Below, in pieces: positions 14,444 to 19,448 of a stretch of DNA of 19,448 bases (position 1 is the stretch's first letter; the number at the start of each line of letters is the position of its first letter). The position numbers and the translations under genes were made by a program. The stretch is from Caldiserica bacterium UBA4770. Its GTDB lineage: Bacteria > Caldisericota > Caldisericia > Caldisericales > Caldisericaceae. The stretch is from NCBI GenBank assembly GCA_002403335.1, contig DHHO01000014.1, positions 1 through 19,448 on the forward strand, read 5' to 3'. The notes under the pieces were generated by a model. The model made no database searches. It was not told the origin of the DNA and saw nothing but the letters and a program-made list of their open reading frames with translations.

Positions 14444-15253
14444 ATGATAGAGTTTCGAGATGTCTCTTTTGCTTATGACAAGCATCAGGTCGTTGAGAGT
14501 GTAAGTTTTAGCATTGAAAAAGGGGAATTTGTCACTTTAATCGGGGCAAATGGTTCAGGGAAATCTACAATAGCTTGTTTAACAAACGGGCTATTATTGC
14601 CTTTTGAAGGAAAAGTATCTGTTGACGGAGTTTCAACGGATGATATTTCCCTGGGTAGAACTATAAAGAGGAAGGTTGGCCTAGTCTTTCAGAACCCCGA
14701 TAACCAGTTTATTGGTATGACTGTTGAAGAGGACCTTGCTTTCGGTCTCGAAAATGAAAACATAGAAAGGGACGAGGCAATGGTAAGGATCGCCTCTGTT
14801 GCAGAATTACTGGGAATAGAGCATTGTCTTTCTTCTCCTCCTTATCTTCTCTCTGGTGGAGAGAAGCAGAAAGTTGCGATTGCAAGTGTTCTTGTGCTTA
14901 TGCCAGATTATATTGTTCTTGATGAAGTAACTTCACTGCTTGATCCGTTTGGTCGCAAAGAAATTTTAAGCATTGTGAAAGATCTTGCGGGTAATCAAGG
15001 GAAAGGGGTGCTTTTCATTACACATAATACCGAAGAAATTGTTGATTCAGACGATGTCCTTGTTGTTTCTAATGGCAAGATTGTGCTTCATGGTGGTGTA
15101 AAAGAAGTTTTTGCGGATGTTGATTTTCTTCAGTCTATTGGTATTTCAATTCCTCCCGATGTGTATGTAGCTTCCATTTTAAAGAAGAAACACCTTGTAG
15201 GAGAAAGTGTCTTTTTCGAGAAAGAGATTCTTGATGCAATATGCTTGAAATAA
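14444..15253 (+). CDS. ecfA1: ECF transporter ATPase EcfA1
   Basis: 269 aa ABC ATPase of the energy-coupling factor module, which powers uptake of vitamins or metal ions. Walker A GANGSGKST is at 34-42, Q-loop FQNPDNQF at about 82-89, signature LSGGEKQKVAIAS from 136, Walker B with D160-E161 (DEVTSLLDP), and the switch His at 194. The motif after the catalytic Glu is V rather than the usual A or P. There is no good ribosome binding site next to ATG 14444; GGAG at 14423-14426 is too far, so translation may depend on coupling to rplQ 5 nt upstream. It overlaps ecfA2 by 13 nt. Confidence 0.94.
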   Translation: MIEFRDVSFAYDKHQVVESVSFSIEKGEFVTLIGANGSGKSTIACLTNGLLLPFEGKVSVDGVSTDDISLGRTIKRKVGLVFQNPDNQFIGMTVEEDLAFGLENENIERDEAMVRIASVAELLGIEHCLSSPPYLLSGGEKQKVAIASVLVLMPDYIVLDEVTSLLDPFGRKEILSIVKDLAGNQGKGVLFITHNTEEIVDSDDVLVVSNGKIVLHGGVKEVFADVDFLQSIGISIPPDVYVASILKKKHLVGESVFFEKEILDAICLK

Positions 15254-16083
15254 GAAATGTAAATGTAGTTTATGATCCTAACACCATTTTCAGGAAGGAA
15301 GCCCTTACAAACGTTTCTCTCCAAATTAGCAGCGGGGAATCAATTGCAATTATCGGGAAAATTGGCTCAGGAAAATCTACTTTGATACAGCTATTTAACG
15401 GCTTGGTAAAGCCCGATGAAGGTGAAGTTTTGTTAGATGGTGTCGATATTAATACTAAAAATGTTTCGAGGAAAGAAATTATAAGAAAGGTTGGCATTGT
15501 ATTTCAGTATCCTGAAGAACAGTTTTTTGCCGAGACGGTGTTCGAAGAGGTTGCTTTCGGTCCGAGGAACCTTGATTTTTCTCAAAAAGAGATAAAGGAA
15601 TGTGTTTATGATGCTCTCAGGGTAATGGGCTTTGACCCCCCAAGCATTATTCATCGTACTCCTTTTAGTTTAAGTGGGGGAGAGAAAAGAAGGGTTGCTA
15701 TTGCAAGTGTTATTGCAATGAGACCCGAGATCCTTATTCTTGACGAACCTACTGCAGGGATGGATTATGCAGGCAAGACCAGTGTCATATCGCATATAAG
15801 AGAGGGGAGAACAGGGGGTCTTACAACAGCATTTGTTACTCACGATATGGAGGAGGCATTTTATCTTGCGAATAGGATTATAGCCCTTGATAGTGGTTTT
15901 ATCGTATTTGATGGTTCTCCCGAAGAATTCTTTAGTAACAGGAACCTTATTTCTCAGATTGGTCTTGAGGCTCCTTTTGTCTTGAGATTCAGGGAGAAAC
16001 TTCTGGACTGTCTTGGTGAAATTCCTTTTTCAAAGAACCTCGAAACGCTTGTTGACTTAATTGGAGCAATGATAGGGCATTGA
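15241..16083 (+). CDS. ecfA2: ECF transporter ATPase EcfA2
   Basis: 280 aa, the second ATPase, which pairs with EcfA1. Walker A GKIGSGKST is at 39-47, Q-loop FQYPEEQFFAETVFEEVAFGPRNL (seen as FQYPEEQF) at about 88-95, signature LSGGEKRRVAIAS from 144, D168-E169 in LDEPTAGMD, and H201 in the H-loop. FQYPEEQ and AFGPRN are the hallmarks of EcfA2. The ATG lies 13 nt inside the 3' end of ecfA1 in another frame, and the stop overlaps ecfT, so the three proteins are probably made in balance. Confidence 0.95.
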   Translation: MLEIRNVNVVYDPNTIFRKEALTNVSLQISSGESIAIIGKIGSGKSTLIQLFNGLVKPDEGEVLLDGVDINTKNVSRKEIIRKVGIVFQYPEEQFFAETVFEEVAFGPRNLDFSQKEIKECVYDALRVMGFDPPSIIHRTPFSLSGGEKRRVAIASVIAMRPEILILDEPTAGMDYAGKTSVISHIREGRTGGLTTAFVTHDMEEAFYLANRIIALDSGFIVFDGSPEEFFSNRNLISQIGLEAPFVLRFREKLLDCLGEIPFSKNLETLVDLIGAMIGH

Positions 16084-16880
16084 AAAGAGGAGGTTTTTTT
16101 GGGCAGTATCAATACACAGGTTCAATTCTTCACCGTATTGACCCAAGAATAAAAATTTTAAGTATCTTTTATCTTATAATTTTTCTATTCTTTATTAAAT
16201 CAATCATAGGATACCTTTTAGTTTTTGCGTTTGCGCTTTCTTTAATAGCGGTTTCAAAGGTAAGATTGCTATCCGCGTTCAGGTCACTCCGTCCCATTCT
16301 TTTCTTGCTTCTTTTTACTGTGTTTTTTCAGCTTCTTTTTACACCAGGGCGGATTCTCTTCAGATTTTATTTTCTAAAGGTGACGGAGGAAGGAGTTAAC
16401 CTTGCCATTTATATTTCACTCAGGCTGATGTTGCTTTCCTTTTTTACATTCCTACTTACAGCAACAACCTCAAACATAGAGATTGCCGATGGTTTTCAAA
16501 AATTGATGGCTCCCCTGAGGGTTTTTAGATTTCCTGCTGATAATGTTGCACTTATGATTTCAATTTCTATACAATTTGTTCCAATTTTGTTTGATGAGGC
16601 CGATAGAATTATGAAGGCACAGATTTCGAGAGGTGCTGAGTTTAACAGGGGAGGGATTATTAAGAGGGCAAGGAGCTTTCTTCCAATTGTTCTTCCATTA
16701 CTTCTTAATGCTTTTAACAGGGCTGATCAATTAGCAATTGCTATGGAGTCCAGAGGATTTGTCGTTGGAGGGAAGAGGACTTCTTACAAATTAATGAGGA
16801 TAGGAAAAAGGGATGTTTGCTTTATAATCTCTATTACCATTGCTTCCATCTTAATTCTGTTTGGTGAGAGGTTCCTATGA
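16080..16880 (+). CDS. ecfT: ECF transporter transmembrane protein EcfT, TTG start
   Basis: 266 aa, hydrophobic, with about five to six membrane segments. EcfT couples the two ATPases to exchangeable substrate-binding S-components. The N-terminus GQYQYTGSILHRIDPRIKIL is standard for the family. The two coupling-helix motifs are present: SRG at 183-185 (QISRGAE) and SRG at 224-226 (MESRGF). The TTG at 16080 overlaps the ecfA2 stop as TTGA; no in-frame ATG or GTG lies close by, and the residues after TTG are already conserved. No S-component gene is in the window, so this is likely a shared (group II) module. Confidence 0.93.
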   Translation: MKRGGFFGQYQYTGSILHRIDPRIKILSIFYLIIFLFFIKSIIGYLLVFAFALSLIAVSKVRLLSAFRSLRPILFLLLFTVFFQLLFTPGRILFRFYFLKVTEEGVNLAIYISLRLMLLSFFTFLLTATTSNIEIADGFQKLMAPLRVFRFPADNVALMISISIQFVPILFDEADRIMKAQISRGAEFNRGGIIKRARSFLPIVLPLLLNAFNRADQLAIAMESRGFVVGGKRTSYKLMRIGKRDVCFIISITIASILILFGERFL

Positions 16881-17620
16881 ACAACTACCTTTTGAGGATT
16901 CAATATGTGGGATCTCACTTTTATGGGTTTCAGAAGCAGAATGGAATTCCTACAGTGCAGGGAGCTATTGAGGAGGCATTATTGAGGACATTAAGAGTGT
17001 CTGTTTCTACGATTGGTGCGGCGAGAACTGATAAAGGTGTTAATGCAATTAATCAATATATGAATTTTTATCTTCAGGATGAGATTGATGTAGAAATCCT
17101 TCGTGAAAGGTTGAATTCTTTACTTTTTTTTCAGAAGATCTTTGTTAAGGAGGGAAGGCCTGTTGACCTTTCGTTTCATTCAAGGAAAAGTGCAAAAGGG
17201 AAAATTTATGCGTACATTCTTTCAGATAATCCTCAAGCTACAATGTTTATATCCCCCTATGTTTACATTTATCATGGAGGAATTGACTTTGGCCTTGTTG
17301 AAAAAGCATTTGGAGGCTTGAAAGGAAAACATGATTTCACTTTTTTTTCCAATAGAGACAGATCTCGCCCTGATAGGAACAATTTCTGTGAAATTTTTGA
17401 TGCGGGCTTTTTAAATAAGGATGCTATAACTATCTTCTATTTTTACGCAGATAGATTTCTCTATCATATGGTAAGGAGAATGGTCTATTATGTTTTGAAG
17501 AGTGCTCAGGGGAAAGTACCAGAAAAAGTCCTTGCTAACCCATTTGGAGCATCTGAGATTCCATATGCAAGACAGGTACTTCCGGGAGAGCCTCTTTTTT
17601 TAGTAGATGTTGTTTATTGA
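16877..17620 (+). CDS. truA: tRNA pseudouridine(38-40) synthase TruA
   Basis: 247 aa. TruA converts uridines 38-40 of the tRNA anticodon arm to pseudouridine. The start YLLRIQYVGSHFYGFQKQ and the catalytic motif AARTDKGVNA with the nucleophile D52 identify it; the usual GVHA reads GVNA. The later stretches FLYHMVRRMVYYVL (usual FLxxMVRxxV) and the end LFLVDVVY (usual LxLxxVxY) also fit. It overlaps ecfT by four bases (ATGA), and the ecfT-truA-(rplM-rpsI) order is typical of Firmicutes-like genomes. Confidence 0.95.
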   Translation: MNNYLLRIQYVGSHFYGFQKQNGIPTVQGAIEEALLRTLRVSVSTIGAARTDKGVNAINQYMNFYLQDEIDVEILRERLNSLLFFQKIFVKEGRPVDLSFHSRKSAKGKIYAYILSDNPQATMFISPYVYIYHGGIDFGLVEKAFGGLKGKHDFTFFSNRDRSRPDRNNFCEIFDAGFLNKDAITIFYFYADRFLYHMVRRMVYYVLKSAQGKVPEKVLANPFGASEIPYARQVLPGEPLFLVDVVY

Positions 17621-17761
17621 ATAAAAACAAGAAGCTTTTGACGCTATAGATTTAGAAATTGAAAAAATAAGTCATTATGGATACGGTTTTCTTTCATTTG
17701 TTGTCATCTACCGGGGCTTGAAGACGGTTAAAGAGAATAAGATGCCTCTTTATATGGAAAA

Positions 17762-17872
17762 ATGGAAAGGTTAATTAGTGCTTCTGATTTGTTAAAGAAG
17801 CAAATTTTTTCTGAGGTTAATAAAATTCTTACAGAAATTTTTTGGACGAACCCTTTACAGTCGTATTTCTAA
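17762..17872 (+). pseudogene. short open frame, possible 3' part of a decayed gene
   Basis: 36 codons from ATG 17762, ending TAA at 17870-17872. The peptide starts MERLISASDLLKKQIFSEVN and ends LQSYF; it is not recognised. There is no Shine-Dalgarno at a suitable distance. It follows, one frame shifted, the open run 17625-17774 at a short A-run, so it could be the tail of a broken small gene. A single-base homopolymer error would also produce this picture. It could equally be chance. Confidence 0.2.
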
Positions 17873-17918
17873 ATAAACTTTAAAAAGAGGCACACATAGA
17901 TGTAATCCTTATTTTTAT

Positions 17919-17946
17919 TTGACTAAAATGAAATTTTTGATATTAT
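17919..17946 (+). promoter_or_regulatory. putative sigma-70 type promoter of rplM-rpsI
   Basis: TTGACT at 17919-17924 and TATTAT at 17941-17946 each match the sigma-70 consensus at 5 of 6 positions, with a 16-nt spacer that is AT-rich. The predicted start of transcription is near 17953, leaving a leader of about 30 nt containing AGGAGG at 17969-17974. The position in the only large gap before rplM fits. A TATTAT at 17944-17949 with a 19-nt spacer is a weaker alternative. Confidence 0.6.
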
Positions 17947-17983
17947 TATGCGGATAAGTTTGTAATTTAGGAGGAAATTAATT

Positions 17984-18430
17984 ATGATGAAGACCACAAA
18001 GTTTGTTAAACAAAGTGATGTACATAAAAAATGGGTTTTAATAGATGCCTCAGGGCAATCGATTGGAAGAGTTGCTACGATTGCTGCAACGATCTTGAGA
18101 GGCAAGGATAAGCCTTATTTCACGCCCAATGCTGATATTGGGGATAATGTTGTAATTATAAACGCTAATAAGGTAAAGGTTACAGGTAAGAAAATGACGC
18201 AGGAGTTTTATTACAGGCATTCCGGGTATACTGGTAATATAAAGTCTTTTATGATGAGAGACGTATTACAGTCTAACCCTGAATTTGCTATAGAGCATGC
18301 TGTAAGGTTGATGTTACCAAAAAACAGATTGGGAAGGAAGATATTTAAAAATCTTAGAGTTTATAAGAATTCTAACTATCCTGAAAATCTTTTGATTGAT
18401 AGAAAAGTCAAGGTTTCTGGGGAGGGATAA
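17984..18430 (+). CDS. rplM: 50S ribosomal protein L13
   Basis: 148 aa, the typical length. L13 is one of the early assembly proteins of the 50S. It reads KKWVLIDASGQSIGRVATIAATILRGK after the N-terminus (seen as WVLIDASGQSIGRVAT), then NADIGDNVVIINANKVKVTGKK and YYRHSGYTGN, and MLPKNRLGRKIFKNLRVY, all diagnostic. Two ATGs in tandem (17984 and 17987) could start it; AGGAGG at 17969-17974 is better spaced for the first. rpsI begins directly after the stop. Confidence 0.97.
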   Translation: MMKTTKFVKQSDVHKKWVLIDASGQSIGRVATIAATILRGKDKPYFTPNADIGDNVVIINANKVKVTGKKMTQEFYYRHSGYTGNIKSFMMRDVLQSNPEFAIEHAVRLMLPKNRLGRKIFKNLRVYKNSNYPENLLIDRKVKVSGEG

Positions 18431-18823
18431 ATGGAAAAAGATTTTTATGTTGCTACAGGAAGAAGGAAAGCTTCTATTGCAAGAGTCATCGTAAAAAAGG
18501 GGACAGGGAAGATGAATATTAATGGAAAGAGTGCTGAAGAATATTTTAATGTGAAAACACTCTTACCTGAAATTTATAAACCTTTAAAAGTAACCAATCT
18601 GCTTGAAAGATTTGATGTGAGTGTGAATGTCGAGGGAGGTGGTATGCGTGGACAGGCTGATGCCATTAAACTTGGCATTGCAAGGGCTTTACTCAGATTT
18701 GACGATTCTTTGAGGGGAACGTTGAAAGGCGAAGGATTACTCACAAGAGACCCGCGGGAGAAGGAGCGTAAGAAGTACGGGCTTCATTCTGCAAGAAAAG
18801 ATAGGCAATACAGAAAACGTTAA
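18431..18823 (+). CDS. rpsI: 30S ribosomal protein S9
   Basis: 130 aa, normal for S9. Its C-terminal tail touches the P-site tRNA anticodon stem. Signature segments are ATGRRKASIARV near the start, VNVEGGGMRGQADAIKLGIARALLRFD (seen as GGGMRGQADAIKLGIARAL) and the end DPREKERKKYGLHSARKDRQYRKR, whose final KR is functionally important in E. coli. It directly follows rplM with no gap (GGGGAGGG within rplM's end is the ribosome binding site). A terminator follows at 18845. Confidence 0.97.
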   Translation: MEKDFYVATGRRKASIARVIVKKGTGKMNINGKSAEEYFNVKTLLPEIYKPLKVTNLLERFDVSVNVEGGGMRGQADAIKLGIARALLRFDDSLRGTLKGEGLLTRDPREKERKKYGLHSARKDRQYRKR

Positions 18824-18844
18824 TTTTTTGCTTTTTATTAATAG

Positions 18845-18866
18845 AGGGGCTTTTGCCCCTTTTTTG
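18845..18866 (+). terminator. rho-independent terminator after rpsI
   Basis: A GC-rich stem AGGGGC (18845-18850) pairs perfectly with GCCCCT (18855-18860) around a TTTT loop, and is followed by TTTTT up to 18865. It lies 21 nt after the rpsI stop, so it should end the rplM-rpsI transcript and isolate gltX. Confidence 0.88.
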
Positions 18867-18883
18867 TTTCGAGGAGATTGTTG

Positions 18884-18889
18884 TATTAT
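18884..18889 (+). promoter_or_regulatory. possible -10 element for gltX
   Basis: TATTAT at 18884-18889 matches the -10 consensus at 5 of 6 and is identical to the rplM -10 candidate. The region at -35 (TTTTTG or TTGTTT around 18861-18869) is poor or badly spaced, and overlaps the rpsI terminator. gltX must be transcribed from somewhere after the terminator, so this is the best local candidate only. Confidence 0.3.
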
Positions 18890-18913
18890 TAAGTAAATAT
18901 TCTGGAGGATAAA

Positions 18914-19396
18914 ATGGTGAGAGTTCGTTATGCACCAAGCCCAACTGGTGAAATACATATAGGTAATGCAAGGACTGCACTTTTCAATTATTTATTTGCA
19001 AGGCATCATAAAGGGACATTCATCTTGAGGCTTGATGATACTGATAGAAAAAGGTCAACTGATGAGGCAATAGAGAGTATGGTTGAGGATATCACCTGGC
19101 TTGGTTTAGATTGGGATGAAGGTTACTTGAAGAATGGTCCATATGGTCCATACAGGCAATCTGAAAGGATGGATATATACAATCACTACATTGATATACT
19201 CCTTGAGAATGGAAGTGCATATGAACTCTATTATACAGATAGTGAGATTGAAAACCTGAGAAATGAATACGAAAAGGAGAAAAAGACATTCAGTTACAGG
19301 GTGCTAAAGGAATTAGAGTTAGAATCTAAAGTAAGAGAACTCAAGGAGAAAGGATACACCCCTGCAGTTGTATTTAAGGTAGTCTGCATAGCCTGA
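18914..19396 (+). CDS. gltX: glutamate-tRNA ligase, 5' part only (interrupted)
   Basis: About 156 genuine residues of a usual 465-490. The enzyme is a class I synthetase that charges tRNA-Glu. Seen are VRYAPSPTGEIHIGNARTAL (HIGN = HIGH-type ATP site, residues 15-18), LRLDDTDRKRS, and GPYRQSERMDIYNHYID. The region after residue 100 has AYELYYTDSEI, without the CxC zinc pair of the E. coli type, as in some thermophile GltX. The frame ends at 19396 after four foreign codons that follow PAVVFKV; homologues continue with P and about 300 more residues with KMSKS. The break is at about 19381, the point where foreign sequence begins. GGAGGAT precedes ATG 18914. Confidence 0.93.
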   Translation: MVRVRYAPSPTGEIHIGNARTALFNYLFARHHKGTFILRLDDTDRKRSTDEAIESMVEDITWLGLDWDEGYLKNGPYGPYRQSERMDIYNHYIDILLENGSAYELYYTDSEIENLRNEYEKEKKTFSYRVLKELELESKVRELKEKGYTPAVVFKVVCIA

Positions 19397-19448
19397 AATG
19401 CTATGGCGCCCTCCGGCCCTCTTATCTCTCCCACTATGACATAATGCG
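19381..19448 (-). CDS. fragment of archaeal-type type II/IV secretion ATPase
   Basis: The reverse complement of the last 68 nt is open in one frame for 22 codons, containing YVIVGEIRG and AFQAMQT, separated by PEGAI. This matches the Asp-box/Walker B and following helix of the GspE/VirB11/FlaI ATPase family; the RPxYVIVGEIRGxEGxxAFQAMQTGHP form is the one I know from archaeal (FlaI/archaeal GspE) members rather than bacterial PilT/PilB. GC here is 36 of 68, higher than in the neighbours. The frame ends exactly where gltX similarity stops. It is best read as a junction to a foreign sequence (chimera), with a true gene rearrangement as the alternative. Confidence 0.6.

Larger units (their letters stand above)
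17621..17983. other. 363-nt intergenic region with possible decayed gene
   Basis: The only gene-free stretch over 300 nt. It holds three successive open stretches in the three + frames: a short TTG-initiated run from 17617 to 17649; an open run 17625-17774 without ATG near its start (contains EKISHYGYGFLSFVVIYRG); and a 36-codon run from ATG 17762 to 17872 (MERLISASDLLKKQIFSEVN...). The second and third meet at an A5 run at 17758-17762. This is compatible with a frameshifted remnant or with chance. I recognise no family. The rplM promoter occupies the last about 65 nt. I see no strong terminator for the truA unit. Confidence 0.4.

Noticed and set aside
18860..18890. Full sigma-70 promoter for gltX
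   Set aside because: Only the -10 is good; the -35 is poor, so it is listed at low confidence.
1..19380. A new defence, mobile or biosynthetic system
   Set aside because: Every gene except the intergenic remnant and the terminal fragment is a standard housekeeping gene; no integrase, transposase, repeats or CRISPR were seen.

Overview
The window is a bacterial ribosomal-protein 'superoperon'. The tail of tuf (EF-Tu) is followed, all on the + strand, by the S10, spc and alpha blocks fused without a visible break: rpsJ-rplC-rplD-rplW-rplB-rpsS-rplV-rpsC-rplP-rpmC-rpsQ-rplN-rplX-rplE-rpsZ-rpsH-rplF-rplR-rpsE-rplO-secY-adk-map-infA-rpmJ-rpsM-rpsK-rpsD-rpoA-rplQ. An energy-coupling-factor transporter core (ecfA1-ecfA2-ecfT) and truA follow, again overlapping or nearly so. 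After a 363-nt gap comes a second transcription unit, rplM-rpsI, with its own promoter and a clear rho-independent terminator. The last gene is the 5' part of gltX, which breaks off abruptly.

The order rplQ-ecfA1-ecfA2-ecfT-truA-rplM-rpsI resembles Firmicutes and some deep-branching anaerobic thermophile lineages. DNA is low to moderate in GC, arginine is mostly AGA/AGG, and isoleucine often ATA, which hints at a thermophile or a Thermotogae/Caldiserica/Atribacterota/Firmicutes-like anaerobe. I cannot name the phylum from the sequence alone. S14, S4, L24 and L36 are all in their zinc-binding (Cys4-type) forms.

The genes supply the ribosome (30S and 50S proteins), the protein export channel (SecY), N-terminal Met removal (Map), translation initiation (IF-1), RNA polymerase alpha, adenylate kinase, tRNA pseudouridylation and tRNA-Glu charging. 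This is the usual growth-rate-coupled housekeeping set. The ECF core lacks an S-component here, so it probably serves several substrate binders encoded elsewhere.

I see no new defence, mobile or metabolic system. Points worth a second look are: (1) the last 68 nt, which look like a foreign, archaeal-type secretion-ATPase fragment on the - strand that interrupts gltX, probably a chimeric contig end; (2) the absence of rpmD (L30) from its usual slot, where rpsE and rplO now overlap; (3) S19 without its near-universal N-terminal motif, L5 with an N-terminal extension, and S5 with an altered C-terminal motif; (4) an adenylate kinase with altered P-loop and DGFPR motifs; (5) a possible decayed gene, spread over three reading frames, between truA and rplM.
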